64,000 nucleotides of DNA from Gammaproteobacteria bacterium (GTDB lineage: Bacteria; Pseudomonadota; Gammaproteobacteria; Chromatiales; Chromatiaceae): the NCBI GenBank assembly GCA_021773975.1, contig JAJFJN010000038.1, positions 186,001 through 250,000 of the forward strand, read 5' to 3'. The position numbers were made by a program, and so were the translations under genes. The stretch's first letter is position 1; each line of letters begins with the position of its first letter. The notes beneath the pieces are model-generated. The model saw nothing but the letters and a program-made list of their open reading frames with translations, had not been told where the DNA came from and made no database searches. Shown piece by piece: positions 36,945 through 46,847 of this stretch.

Positions 36945-37739
36945 ATGCAGCAATATCTGGATCTGATGCGTCATGTACGGGACAACGGAGTTCGCAAAGA
37001 GGATCGCACCGGCACCGGCACGGTCAGTCTATTTGGTCACCAAATGCGTTTTAATCTGGCTGATGGCTTTCCTGCCGTCACCACCAAAAAACTGCACCTA
37101 CGCTCTATCATCCATGAGTTGCTGTGGTTTTTGCAGGGCGATACCAATATTAAATATCTAAAGGACAATGGTGTTCGCATCTGGGATGATTGGGCCGATG
37201 AGAAGGGTGACCTGGGGCCTGTTTACGGCTATCAGTGGCGCTCCTGGCCTGCCCCTAACGGCGGCTCAATTGATCAAATCAGCAACCTAATTGAACAGAT
37301 TCGCAACAATCCAGATTCTCGTCGACTGATGGTCACTGCCTGGAACCCAGCCTATGTCGATCAAATGGCGCTGCCACCCTGCCACTGCCTGTTTCAGTTT
37401 TATGTGGCAGAGGGCAAACTCTCCTGCCAACTCTATCAACGCAGTGCCGATATCTTCCTTGGCGTGCCTTTCAATATCGCCTCTTATGCCCTGCTGACAT
37501 TGATGATCGCCCAGGTTACTGGCCTGCAACCCGGCGAATTCATTCACACCTTTGGCGATGCTCACCTCTATCTCAACCATCTGGAACAAGTAGAGCTACA
37601 ACTCTCACGGGAACCCTATCCGCTGCCCACGATGAAATTAAACCCTGCAATCGATTCACTGTTTGATTTCACCTATGACGATTTTGAACTGGTAGATTAT
37701 CAATCGCACCCACACATCAAGGCACCCGTCGCCGTTTAG
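36945..37739 (+). CDS. thyA: thymidylate synthase
   Basis: 264 residues, standard. [72 protein letters not shown] (nucleophile cysteine), [20 protein letters not shown] and [15 protein letters not shown]. It methylates dUMP using methylenetetrahydrofolate, producing dihydrofolate for FolA, encoded 2 kb downstream. Confidence 0.97.
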   Translation: MQQYLDLMRHVRDNGVRKEDRTGTGTVSLFGHQMRFNLADGFPAVTTKKLHLRSIIHELLWFLQGDTNIKYLKDNGVRIWDDWADEKGDLGPVYGYQWRSWPAPNGGSIDQISNLIEQIRNNPDSRRLMVTAWNPAYVDQMALPPCHCLFQFYVAEGKLSCQLYQRSADIFLGVPFNIASYALLTLMIAQVTGLQPGEFIHTFGDAHLYLNHLEQVELQLSREPYPLPTMKLNPAIDSLFDFTYDDFELVDYQSHPHIKAPVAV

Positions 37740-37802
37740 TTCCTGTTTTCAAAGCCTTGGGGGATTTTCAATCTAAACTTAGGTATTAAGTGGAGATTAA
37801 AT

Positions 37803-38687
37803 ATGCGGACAATTGAAGCTATTGGTGCAGCATCCTGTATCGCGGGCAATCGTTTCGGTTGTTGCGGCGGACCACGCATGTTGCGCCACTCGGGTATCGT
37901 AGGTGCATTGGCACGGAAACATGGTCTACTCCTAAACTGGCAACAGGTTTTAGAACCCCACACAGAGACAGATAAAGAGACTGCTCTACGCGCGCTTTTC
38001 CATAATCTCTCACAACAGGTGCAGACACTGGTGAGGCAACAACGCCCCTTTGTGTTTATGGGCGGTGACCACGCCTGTGCCATGGGGGTTTGGGGCGGCG
38101 TACTTTCGGCCATCCGGCAACGGCAGAACCTTGGACTCATCTGGATTGATGCCCATATGGATTCACACACCTTTGCCACCTCAGGTTCCGGCAACATCCA
38201 CGGCATGCCACTAGCTGCACTGTTGGGACAGGCTGACCCCAGGCTGGCCAATATTTATGGCCAGCACCCTTTTCTTGACCCATCACGTTTGGTATTGATT
38301 GGCGTACGCAGCTATGAAAAGGCCGAACAGCAACTGCTCAAACATCTGGGGGTGCAGGTTTACGATATGGCCAGAATTCGCCGATCAGGCGGATTGGGGG
38401 TTGTGCTACGCCGGGTGCTAAATAGCATGCGCAGTCGCTGTCATCATTACGGCATTACCATTGATCTGGATGGAATAGATCCACGAGATGCCCCGGGCGT
38501 TGGTGTCCCCGTTGTTGGTGGTCTATCAGGTGCTGTACTGTCCCGAACACTGAAAGGGCTGGGATCAGACCCCGCTTTGGTTGGCCTGGAAATTTCTGAA
38601 TTCAACCCGCTGCGCGATAAAAACCACCGCACAGAACAGCTGGTGGAAGAGCTGGTGGGCTCAATCTATGGAGACCGCTGGCGCTAG
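37803..38687 (+). CDS. arginase family protein
   Basis: 294 residues. Binuclear manganese ligands are intact: FVFMGGDHACAMGVWG (His), LIWIDAHMDSHTF (two Asp and His), SGNIHGMPLAALLGQ, ITIDLDGIDPRDAPGVG (two Asp) and GLEISEFNPLRDKNH. The pattern SGNIHGMPLA is that of true arginases, which yield ornithine and urea. Its 3' end overlaps by four bases the end of an ornithine cyclodeaminase-like gene, suggesting an arginine-to-proline route. Agmatinase or formiminoglutamase activity is less likely. Confidence 0.85.
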   Translation: MRTIEAIGAASCIAGNRFGCCGGPRMLRHSGIVGALARKHGLLLNWQQVLEPHTETDKETALRALFHNLSQQVQTLVRQQRPFVFMGGDHACAMGVWGGVLSAIRQRQNLGLIWIDAHMDSHTFATSGSGNIHGMPLAALLGQADPRLANIYGQHPFLDPSRLVLIGVRSYEKAEQQLLKHLGVQVYDMARIRRSGGLGVVLRRVLNSMRSRCHHYGITIDLDGIDPRDAPGVGVPVVGGLSGAVLSRTLKGLGSDPALVGLEISEFNPLRDKNHRTEQLVEELVGSIYGDRWR

Positions 38688-39697
38688 TCGTTCAGCAGGG
38701 CACCAAACAGATTTTTGGGGTCTTTCAGATCAGGAATCAATGAGGTCTCCTGGCCAATGCCCGTCTCCTCAGCCAGCTCATTAACCAGTCGCAAAGCAGA
38801 AAAATCTTCCAGTGCAAAGCCTACCGAATCCAGTATTGTCAGCTCTTCATCACTCTCACGGCCTGGCCGACGACCCGTGATAATCTCCCACAGTTCGGCA
38901 TGGATTGTGGCTTCTGGCCGGTTTTGGATCTCACCCTCTATTTGACTCTGCGGGCTATATTCCACCACGATTTTGGCATGATCCAGTAGCGCGGGATCCA
39001 ATTCCGTCTTGCCAGGGCAGTCGCCACCCAACGCATGGATATGCGCTCCAGGGCTGACCATATCCCGGGTAAGAATCCGATTATGACGCTTGGCTGCAGT
39101 GGCTGTAACAATCAGGCTGGCGCCTTCAGCCGCCTCCTCTGCACTTTTGCATGCCAGCAGCTGTGAAAAGCGCCCTTTGAGATTATTGGCAAACTTAGCC
39201 ATCGCCTTGGCATCTGGGTCATAGTAACGAACTGCGTGAATATCACACACTCCGGCCAGGGCAGAGACCTGAAATTCTGATTGAGCCCCGGTGCCAATAA
39301 TCGCCAGCACATGACTCTCTTTGCGGGCCAGATATTGCGCGCCCAGTGCAGCCGTGGATGCTGTACGCAGGGCCGTCAACCAGGTCATTTCACACAGCAT
39401 CAGTGGATACCCTGTGGCTACATCAGCCAGCATTCCAACTGCCACCACACAGAGCTTTCCCTGCTGTGGATTGCTGGGGTGCCCATTCACGTATTTGAAG
39501 GCATAAAGGTCATCATCCGAGCTGGGCATCAGTTCAATGACACCATGATGATAATGTGTCGCATGACGGGGGCTTAGATGAAACTGCTCCCAGCGGCTGA
39601 AATCCTCCTCCAGGTTTTTTAGCAGCCGTGCATTAAATTCATCCAGACCTATATGACGAACCAACTGACACATATCGGTTGTTGTGATCAATCTCAT
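38684..39697 (-). CDS. ornithine cyclodeaminase family protein
   Basis: 337 residues of the OCD/mu-crystallin family. KYVNGHPSNPQQGKLCVVAV (substrate site), LCEMTWLTALRTASTAALGA (arginine and Ala-rich helix), VLAIIGTGAQSEFQVSALAG (NAD-binding), LIVTATAAKRHNRIL and ALGGDCPGKTELDPALL with the catalytic Asp. True OCD turns ornithine into proline and ammonia. TGAGGAG lies about 7 bases before the ATG. Converges with arginase by a 4-base overlap, an arrangement that supports ornithine as substrate, though opposite strands imply separate control. Confidence 0.87.
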   Translation of the reverse strand: MRLITTTDMCQLVRHIGLDEFNARLLKNLEEDFSRWEQFHLSPRHATHYHHGVIELMPSSDDDLYAFKYVNGHPSNPQQGKLCVVAVGMLADVATGYPLMLCEMTWLTALRTASTAALGAQYLARKESHVLAIIGTGAQSEFQVSALAGVCDIHAVRYYDPDAKAMAKFANNLKGRFSQLLACKSAEEAAEGASLIVTATAAKRHNRILTRDMVSPGAHIHALGGDCPGKTELDPALLDHAKIVVEYSPQSQIEGEIQNRPEATIHAELWEIITGRRPGRESDEELTILDSVGFALEDFSALRLVNELAEETGIGQETSLIPDLKDPKNLFGALLND

Positions 39698-39723
39698 TCG
39701 GCACTCCTCAATAGTAAAACCTA

Positions 39724-39737
39724 TAGACTAAAGTCTA
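39724..39737. promoter_or_regulatory. inverted repeat between divergent OCD and folA genes
   Basis: TAGACT-AA-AGTCTA, a perfect 6-base inverted repeat with a 2-base centre, in the 90-base gap between two divergent starts. Position suits an operator. No regulator is implied by the sequence. Confidence 0.25.
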
Positions 39738-39787
39738 GCTGGGTTTTGCCCACACGCATTTAGACGGCATGTTATGCTTTGAATACT

Positions 39788-40291
39788 ATGAAACAGGTTC
39801 GCCCCATCATCTCTCTGATTGCAGCTATGGCTAAAAACCGGGTCATTGGCATCAATAACAAGATGCCCTGGCATCTGCCCGCTGACCTACGTCACTTCAA
39901 GGCACTGACTGTTGGCAAGCCCATTGTTATGGGACGCAAAACATGGGAGTCACTACCTGGTCTGCTACCTGACCGACCGCATATTGTGGTGACCAGAGAT
40001 CTGAACTATCAAGCTGAAGGATGTCTGGTGGTTCACTCGATTGATGAGGCGTTGGCCACTGTGGGAGATGTTCCTGAGATAATGATTGTAGGCGGCGCTG
40101 CATTTTACGCTACCATGTTACCGCAGGCTGATCGTCTCTATCTCACTCAGATAGAGACGACCGTGGAAGGAGATGCTTTCTTTCCTGAGTACAATACCGC
40201 TGAGTGGCAAGTAATAGCTCAAGAAGAACATTCTGCTGATGAAAAAAATCCATTTTCATATCGTTTTCTGACCTTGGAGCATCACGGCTAA
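39788..40291 (+). CDS. folA: dihydrofolate reductase
   Basis: 167 residues. ISLIAAMAKNRVIGINNKMP, WHLPADLRHFKALTVGKPIV (active-site Asp region), MGRKTWESLPGLLPDRPHIV, IMIVGGAAFYATMLPQADRL and LTQIETTVEGDAFFPEY. It reduces dihydrofolate formed by ThyA. The ATG at 39788 is preferred over an in-frame TTG three codons upstream. Confidence 0.96.
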   Translation: MKQVRPIISLIAAMAKNRVIGINNKMPWHLPADLRHFKALTVGKPIVMGRKTWESLPGLLPDRPHIVVTRDLNYQAEGCLVVHSIDEALATVGDVPEIMIVGGAAFYATMLPQADRLYLTQIETTVEGDAFFPEYNTAEWQVIAQEEHSADEKNPFSYRFLTLEHHG

Positions 40292-40367
40292 AAAATCACC
40301 CCTTGCACTAAAACCTACTCTAGCGTTAAGGTATTATCAACTGGGGTTTTAAAGAAGGCGGAGCAGG

Positions 40368-41282
40368 ATGAAGACTTTCACTAAACGTACCATTATAGCC
40401 GTTGCCACCCTTTTAGTGATTGGCTGTCAAAGTAACCCATCTACACAACCAACAATGCACGAAAAGATAGCAGGCTTCACCCCTTTTGGTGTAGAAGGCG
40501 GCTATGATGTCGGATCACTTATTGACTACTCCGATCAATCTTATAAAACACTTTTCACATCTGAATATATTGAGCAAAATGCCAAGCCCGAAGCTCAGGA
40601 CACACTGCATAAACTTTTTCATACCCCTTTAATACCTGTCTCACCCCGCTATAACGACAATCAAAAAAAGCAGTTTATGAATGCCATTAAGATTGCTCTA
40701 CTTACAGGGGATTTTGGTCTATCCAACAAGGCAAAGGCGGCAATACAAAAAATATATAAAGTAGATATTACTGTGCAAGCTGCTGTAACAAAATCAGCTT
40801 CTGCACCTGATGACCTGCAGCACAAGATAATTGAAGCTATTCCTTCAAGAGGAGGAACTATTATAGGCATCTCCTCTAAAACCGGCATGGCAAAAACACC
40901 GGTTGCCATAACCAGCATATTGGCTTTCAATCAAGCCACCGTCACTATATATTTCGACAGCTCCGTTAGCTCGGCTGAGCGCATGGAGATATTCGATAAG
41001 ATTCATTTTGATAACCGGGTAATCATCAGACTTGGCTCAATGCAAGCCAATAGCCTAATGATTGAGTATACAAAACCAACCATTGTGGCATTTAAAGGTT
41101 ATATATTTGATAACCAGTCTGTTCATTTCTATAGAAAGAATGGACGGCTACCAACATCAGAAGAATCTCTTGCTCTATCCACTAACAAACAAAAACAGAC
41201 TAAAAAAACAAAAGCCAAGACCGTTGTTCAAAAAAAGAAATCGGTTAACCAAAGTGATATGTATAACGTACCTTGGAATTAG
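40368..41282 (+). CDS. predicted lipoprotein of unknown function
   Basis: 304 residues. Lipobox LLVIGC at residues 15-20 follows a basic N-terminus, so it should be a substrate of Lgt. The body shows alternating strands and helices with no motif I recognise (for example GGTIIGISSKTGMAKTPVAI). The C-terminus is Lys-rich (KQKQTKKTKAKTVVQKKKS), which could bind peptidoglycan or nucleic acid or be an extended tail. AAGGCGGAGCAGG precedes the ATG. Monocistronic, between folA and the divergently placed fliW. Confidence 0.75.
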   Translation: MKTFTKRTIIAVATLLVIGCQSNPSTQPTMHEKIAGFTPFGVEGGYDVGSLIDYSDQSYKTLFTSEYIEQNAKPEAQDTLHKLFHTPLIPVSPRYNDNQKKQFMNAIKIALLTGDFGLSNKAKAAIQKIYKVDITVQAAVTKSASAPDDLQHKIIEAIPSRGGTIIGISSKTGMAKTPVAITSILAFNQATVTIYFDSSVSSAERMEIFDKIHFDNRVIIRLGSMQANSLMIEYTKPTIVAFKGYIFDNQSVHFYRKNGRLPTSEESLALSTNKQKQTKKTKAKTVVQKKKSVNQSDMYNVPWN

Positions 41283-41303
41283 CAGGCCACCCATTCAAAA
41301 TAG

Positions 41304-41759
41304 TTAAACACCGCTGACTTTTGTCGTTTTGGTTATGTTAGCGAGTGTTTTTTGCAAGCCGATTCTACCCTTTACATTAATAACAATGGGCGACCTCCAA
41401 TTGGCTTCCATTGGCGCGTCTGTTGCTCGACGCTGACCACTATCATCTGCTTTATAGACCATAAGAAAAAACACCAGGTTTTCTTTATCATTAGTCTTTA
41501 GCCGCTCCAAATCTTCATCACTCAATAGCATTTCGTACTCATACCCAAACAAAGTAGGCTCCATAAGCGAGAAACAAGCTTCCACATCATCTACTGATTG
41601 CAGGCATTGCAGCGGCTCACATTCATCAGAGTGGAACAATTTAAACTGCTTACACTCTTCAAATCCTGGAAGCCCGTTTGGAAAGGTGATAATGGTGTCG
41701 GGATCAATCTCCTGCTGTCCAAAAAATATCGTGTTTATTTTCATAGATTCGTCTGCCAT
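41304..41759 (-). CDS. fliW: flagellar assembly factor FliW-like
   Basis: 151 residues. INTIFFGQQEIDPDTIITFP, NGLPGFEECKQFKLF and VINVKGRIGLQK match the FliW family, which binds flagellin and sequesters or antagonises CsrA. No flagellin, csrA or other flagellar gene is in the window, so it is an orphan here. FliW is common in Gram-positives and epsilon-proteobacteria and less so in gammaproteobacteria. There is an alternative in-frame ATG at 41744. Confidence 0.83.
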   Translation of the reverse strand: MADESMKINTIFFGQQEIDPDTIITFPNGLPGFEECKQFKLFHSDECEPLQCLQSVDDVEACFSLMEPTLFGYEYEMLLSDEDLERLKTNDKENLVFFLMVYKADDSGQRRATDAPMEANWRSPIVINVKGRIGLQKTLANITKTTKVSGV

Positions 41760-41824
41760 TGGTTAGCTGTAAATAGATTAGCTATGTAATCGACCACTCA
41801 CACCAAAGCTTAAGGACACCTCTG

Positions 41825-43234
41825 TTAATCGGCAACGGGCAACCCCTTACCTGGGTTAAGGATGTTATTTGGATCAAATTGTCGTCGAATGTCATGCATC
41901 AATCGTAGTGTGACAGGGTCAATTTCACGGTCAATAAAATCTCTTTTTTCTAGACCAACGCCATGCTCCCCTGAAAGAGTACCATCCAGCTTAAGAACCA
42001 GATCAAAAACATCACTGAGGCACAATGTTGCCCGCTGCATCTCATCTGGGTCATCTGGGTTTACCAGCAAATTGACATGAATATTGCCATTACCTGCATG
42101 GCCAAAATTCACAATCCGAATCTGATAACACTTTGCCAACTGCTCCAACCCATCAATCAGTGCTGGGATACGAGAGACTGGCACCACCACATCTTCATTG
42201 ATCTTCTTGGGTGCAACGCTACGCAGGGCCGGTGAAAGCGCCTTACGTGTCTTCCACAGTGCCTCCACCTCCTCTTCGGTTTTGGCTCGATAGATATCAA
42301 CCACACCATCAACCCTGGCCGCTTGCTCTACCGCTGCCACCGATTGATCCAGCCCATATTCCGGGCCATCCACCTCAATCATCAACAGCGCACCAACCTC
42401 TTCATCCAACTGTAGATCAGAGAAATTACGCACCATTTTAATGGATGCCCCATCCATAAATTCCAAAGCACAGGGGGTAACAGGTTGAGCCATAATGGCT
42501 GAGACAGCGGCGGCAGCTGAATGGATATCCCGATAGGTAGCACGCAAGGTGCATTTGGCTTCTGGTAGTGGCGTTAACTTTAGTGTCGCCTCGGTAATAA
42601 TAGCCAACGTGCCTTCAGAGCCAATCAGCAGGCGAGTCAGGTCATACCCTACTACGCCTTTGGTTGTCATGACGCCGGTTTTAATTGTCTCACCTAAACC
42701 TGTGACAGCACGTAACCCCAGGGTATTTTCACGCACTGTGGCATATTTAACCGCACGAGGTCCCGCTGAGTTATAGGCTAAATTACCGCCAACTGAACAT
42801 ACTGCCGCACTTGAAGGGTCAGGCGGCCAAAAAAAACCATGCTCTGCAAGGGCTAGCTGTAAGGTCTGATTGGTAACACCCGGCTCTACTCGTGCCAAAC
42901 GGTTGGCAGGATCAATCTCCAGAATTTTTGACATGCGTTCCAGCGACAACACAATGCCACCGTGATCTGGCACCGTGGCACCTGTTGTTCCTGTACCTCG
43001 ACCACGTGCAATCAGCGGGATGCTTTCGCGGTTACACAGCTGCACCAGATCTTGCACCTGTTTATGACAAGTGGCAAAAACAACAGCCTGGGGGAGCGCC
43101 TGGCGACGACTATTATCATAGCCATAAGACCAGCAATCTGCCGGATCAGTCAGCAGATTCTTAGCACCGGCAATAGCCTGTAGCTCACCTATCAGTGACG
43201 AAGCAAGCTGTGGTGCTGAATCAGTAGTATTCAA
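41825..43234 (-). CDS. FAD-linked oxidase (GlcD/D-lactate dehydrogenase-like)
   Basis: 469 residues. FAD-binding PCMH domain: IPLIARGRGTGTTGATVPDH, VEPGVTNQTLQLALAEHGFF, DPSSAAVCSVGGNLAYNSAG and YDLTRLLIGSEGTLAIITEA; C-terminal oxidase domain with IVNFGHAGNGNIHVNLLVN and DGTLSGEHGVGLEKRDFI. Such enzymes oxidise 2-hydroxy acids (glycolate, D-lactate, D-2-hydroxyglutarate). The only in-frame start is a TTG at 43234 that overlaps the last 14 bases of the dolP-like gene. No GlcE or GlcF genes follow, so a stand-alone D-2-hydroxyacid dehydrogenase is more likely than glycolate oxidase. Confidence 0.85.
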   Translation of the reverse strand: MNTTDSAPQLASSLIGELQAIAGAKNLLTDPADCWSYGYDNSRRQALPQAVVFATCHKQVQDLVQLCNRESIPLIARGRGTGTTGATVPDHGGIVLSLERMSKILEIDPANRLARVEPGVTNQTLQLALAEHGFFWPPDPSSAAVCSVGGNLAYNSAGPRAVKYATVRENTLGLRAVTGLGETIKTGVMTTKGVVGYDLTRLLIGSEGTLAIITEATLKLTPLPEAKCTLRATYRDIHSAAAAVSAIMAQPVTPCALEFMDGASIKMVRNFSDLQLDEEVGALLMIEVDGPEYGLDQSVAAVEQAARVDGVVDIYRAKTEEEVEALWKTRKALSPALRSVAPKKINEDVVVPVSRIPALIDGLEQLAKCYQIRIVNFGHAGNGNIHVNLLVNPDDPDEMQRATLCLSDVFDLVLKLDGTLSGEHGVGLEKRDFIDREIDPVTLRLMHDIRRQFDPNNILNPGKGLPVAD

Positions 43235-43796
43235 AGACCTTGACTACCCGCTTTACACCCGCGACAAAGCGCACCTTCTCTACCACCTTTTGCGCCACGT
43301 CCTGTTTGATAATGCCCATCAAAAATGCTGTTCCCTGAGAGGAAACAACCTTTACACGGGTTGCATCAAAACCTTCACCATCGATACTCAGCAACGCAAA
43401 CTTAATTTTACTGGTCAGATAGACATCATTGGTTTGATCCAGCAAGGTTCCACTGGGGCCAATAACAACCTCATTATGTACTAGCTCGACCCGTTGAATA
43501 TTACTAACCAGTTCAGCAAAGCGATCACTGATCCCCTGCGTATCAGCCTCACCCGACAGCAGTACCTTCAGGTTATAACTGGTGATGCTGATATTGCTGT
43601 GCTTGCTGATCTCAGGATGATCCAGCAGCAACTTCAACGCTTTAATCTCAACCGCTTGATCTTCCAGCATGGTAGGCGCCGTTCGACGGTCATGAACCAT
43701 CGCGGCTCCCGTTGCTGCACCACCCACTACTGCAGTTGTGCAACCTACAAGCTGAAAAATCAGCGCAACTAACACAATCAGAAAAGTAGCTCTCAT
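43221..43796 (-). CDS. dolP: BON-domain outer-membrane lipoprotein (DolP/YraP-like)
   Basis: 191 residues. Lipobox LIFQLVGC gives a lipidated cysteine at about 19. Two BON domains follow: residues ~45-110 (KHSNISITSYNLKVLLSGEA) and ~120-190 (VYLTSKIKFALLSIDGEGFD, VSSQGTAFLMGIIKQDVAQK). E. coli DolP supports outer-membrane integrity and septal amidase regulation. The ATG at 43796 has AAGGAG nine bases upstream; a TTG two codons earlier is too close to it. Position after diaA matches E. coli. Confidence 0.92.
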   Translation of the reverse strand: MRATFLIVLVALIFQLVGCTTAVVGGAATGAAMVHDRRTAPTMLEDQAVEIKALKLLLDHPEISKHSNISITSYNLKVLLSGEADTQGISDRFAELVSNIQRVELVHNEVVIGPSGTLLDQTNDVYLTSKIKFALLSIDGEGFDATRVKVVSSQGTAFLMGIIKQDVAQKVVEKVRFVAGVKRVVKVFEYY

Positions 43797-43809
43797 AGTC
43801 AATCTCTCC

Positions 43810-44418
<609 letters not shown>

Positions 44419-44787
44419 TCAAAAGTCGGCTTGGAATGCATCCCTAATCCAATCGATATTCTGCTGCTCTTTACCCACAATGGACAACATATCAAAACGG
44501 CAGGGTGGCATTTTGCGCCCATTTTTAGATTGCAGATAGTGGTTTGCCGTCGAAATGATACGTCGCTGTTTGGATGGGGTGACGCTCTCAGCGGGCGATC
44601 CAAACCCCGTGGTTTTTCGGTAGCGCACTTCGATAAATGCCAGGGTTTCACCCTCCTGCATGATTAAGTCAATCTCACCTTGCCGGCAATGATAATTCCG
44701 CTCTACCAAGCGCAGCCCCTGTTTTTCCAGATAGATCCGCGCTACCTCTTCTGCTTTAGCTCCTGTCTCACTTGGCAGTGGCCTCAT
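44419..44787 (-). CDS. yraN: YraN family protein
   Basis: 122 residues of the UPF0102 family, an endonuclease-like fold: GAKAEEVARIYLEKQGLRLV, ERNYHCRQGEIDLIMQEGET and LAFIEVRYRKTTGFGSP carry the conserved Glu, Asp and Glu-x-Arg positions. Role not established. ATGA overlap with the lpoA stop; lies 21 bases before diaA. Confidence 0.93.
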   Translation of the reverse strand: MRPLPSETGAKAEEVARIYLEKQGLRLVERNYHCRQGEIDLIMQEGETLAFIEVRYRKTTGFGSPAESVTPSKQRRIISTANHYLQSKNGRKMPPCRFDMLSIVGKEQQNIDWIRDAFQADF

Positions 44788-46796
44788 ATCTGATTGTCTG
44801 TATCAGATACTGGCACTGCGGCAGGTGGTACTGGCACAGCAGGCACTACTGTTGGAAAAATCAGCGGCGGCAGATCATCTCCAGGGGCGGTTAAACCTGA
44901 TTCAATACGTGGTGCATAGCCTAATACATCAGGTAACCCTTTGCGTATTTGTGCCCACACCAAACGTCGGTGCACCTGATTAATCTCATCCAGATAGAGA
45001 TTTCCAGTCTGCCCATCCAGCGTCTCCCAAGGACTCACCTTGAGCCGCTCTAAATGTGGCAGCAGATTAAAGCTATCTATCCCCATAGCATACAGCCGTT
45101 GGTAGGCACGCTTGGCATTGGGAAAGACCGCTGCAAGTGCATCTTGAGAGAGACGGCTCGTTTTCTCACTGACCAGCAACCAGGGAATATCCGGGAACTT
45201 AACACCCTCCAAGTCTCGATCCTTCTTGGCATCGGGGTTTCCGGTATAGATATGCGAGGTAGCATAAACCGGCAGATCTGCTGCATGGTAGAACTGTAGA
45301 AGTGGTCGGATCTGGCGTGCTATCTCAATTTTTGCAGCAAAAAATACAAAATCGGCATCCTGTCGACGACGAGGTTCATATTTAACATTCTGTATCAAAA
45401 CACGCTGCATCTCACGATGCCGCTGTTTGCTTTCATCAATATCCAGTAGCGTTAATACCGGCTGGGAAAAATCCTGCCCTTTGGCATCATAGGTTTGATG
45501 CTCCAACAGCGTGCCACCCAAGGTCTCCCAACGCTCACGAAAACTATTGAGGACGCGCTCACCCCATGAGCCTTCGGGGATAATAACCAGCGCCTGTGAC
45601 AAGCCATCCTGCCAGGCACGCTCTGCTGCTTGACGAGCCTCATCCTCTGGTGACAGGCCAAATTGGAACAGATTCTCTGGTTGTCCTATCTGTGGCGGTA
45701 TCTGGTTCAGGGCCAGCACTGGAATCTCCAGCTCTCCGGCCCGCGCCAACTGTGAAACAGCATCCTTATTCAACGGGCCAATAACCATATCAGCACCCGC
45801 ATCCACCGCCTGCCGGTAAAGTGGCCAGGTATCTGCTGCATTGCTGCTGTCATAAAAGCGCAGTTGCGGACGTTTTTCTAGTGGCAGTTGATAATAGGCG
45901 GCCATGAAACCATCCCGCAAAGCAGCAGCCGCTTCAGCCAAAGCTCCGGATTGGGGCAACAATACGGCCAGATGGCTGACCTGTCGATACTGCGCCTGCA
46001 ACCGTTGGTAGTAGCCTTCCAGCAGCGCTGGGCGTGCAGGGTGTACCGGGAAGCGGGTGCGCCACTGAGTCAATAGAATCTGGGTATTGGCAGGATCACC
46101 GTCGTAACCCTTAATGATACGTGCCAACTCCATCCAACCACCCTGCAAGCCAGGTGGATCAGGTTGGAACATTCTCAAGGCCCCATCAGTCAGGATAGTC
46201 AGGGTTTGTAGAATAGCCTGCTGATTATGCAGTCGTGCCGATGGATCAGTGATCAACAGATCCAACAGACTCAATTCACGCGCACTCTCCAGCAAATTAC
46301 CCTCAAGCCGCAATATCTGTGCCCGCTGTCGATGATAGCGTTGCTGAAGGTCTGTGGAGATATCTGCGGGCAGTGGCTCTTCCAATAGCGAAAAAGCCTC
46401 TTTCAGCTTGCCATTTCTGGTTGCCAGCTCGGAGGCATGCAGGCGTTTGCGCAGATCAAAGAGGGGGGGCAATCCTGCAACATCTATCTGTGCCAGCACC
46501 CCACTGGCTGATTCCACATCCTGTGCCGATAGGAAATTAGTAACCGCCAGAAGCTGTAGATTCTGGCGATAGGGTGGTGGCATCCGTGTTGCCAAACTCT
46601 GATAGAGTGCGGCAGCGGCAACATGGTCACCCATCAGCTCTAACTCGGTGGCTCGATCCAGCTCCGCCTGTGGCACAGGCGAAACCACCTGCTCATCAGC
46701 AGGTTTTAGCAGCGTTGATAGTTGGGGGCTAACACAACCCGTTAGCAATAGAGCGCATAACAGGCTTACGGTTGAAATATATTTAGTTAGTTGCAT
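44784..46796 (-). CDS. lpoA: penicillin-binding protein activator LpoA
   Basis: 670 residues. Lipobox LLCALLLTGC near residue 20. The N-terminal part (~40-260) is TPR-like and helical (RATELELMGDHVAAAALYQS). The C-terminal part (~275-640) is a periplasmic-binding-like fold: VSHLAVLLPQSGALAEAAAA, ADMVIGPLNKDAVSQLARAG, ALVIIPEGSWGERVLNSFRE, DADFVFFAAKIEIARQIRPL. LpoA activates PBP1a from the outer membrane. Divergent from rsmI, as in E. coli. The C-terminal tail is Pro-rich. Confidence 0.94.
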   Translation of the reverse strand: MQLTKYISTVSLLCALLLTGCVSPQLSTLLKPADEQVVSPVPQAELDRATELELMGDHVAAAALYQSLATRMPPPYRQNLQLLAVTNFLSAQDVESASGVLAQIDVAGLPPLFDLRKRLHASELATRNGKLKEAFSLLEEPLPADISTDLQQRYHRQRAQILRLEGNLLESARELSLLDLLITDPSARLHNQQAILQTLTILTDGALRMFQPDPPGLQGGWMELARIIKGYDGDPANTQILLTQWRTRFPVHPARPALLEGYYQRLQAQYRQVSHLAVLLPQSGALAEAAAALRDGFMAAYYQLPLEKRPQLRFYDSSNAADTWPLYRQAVDAGADMVIGPLNKDAVSQLARAGELEIPVLALNQIPPQIGQPENLFQFGLSPEDEARQAAERAWQDGLSQALVIIPEGSWGERVLNSFRERWETLGGTLLEHQTYDAKGQDFSQPVLTLLDIDESKQRHREMQRVLIQNVKYEPRRRQDADFVFFAAKIEIARQIRPLLQFYHAADLPVYATSHIYTGNPDAKKDRDLEGVKFPDIPWLLVSEKTSRLSQDALAAVFPNAKRAYQRLYAMGIDSFNLLPHLERLKVSPWETLDGQTGNLYLDEINQVHRRLVWAQIRKGLPDVLGYAPRIESGLTAPGDDLPPLIFPTVVPAVPVPPAAVPVSDTDNQI

Positions 46797-46847
46797 GGTT
46801 TTGTTAAGGCAGGCACGATGTGACGAGTATCTTGCGTGGGGTGAAAA

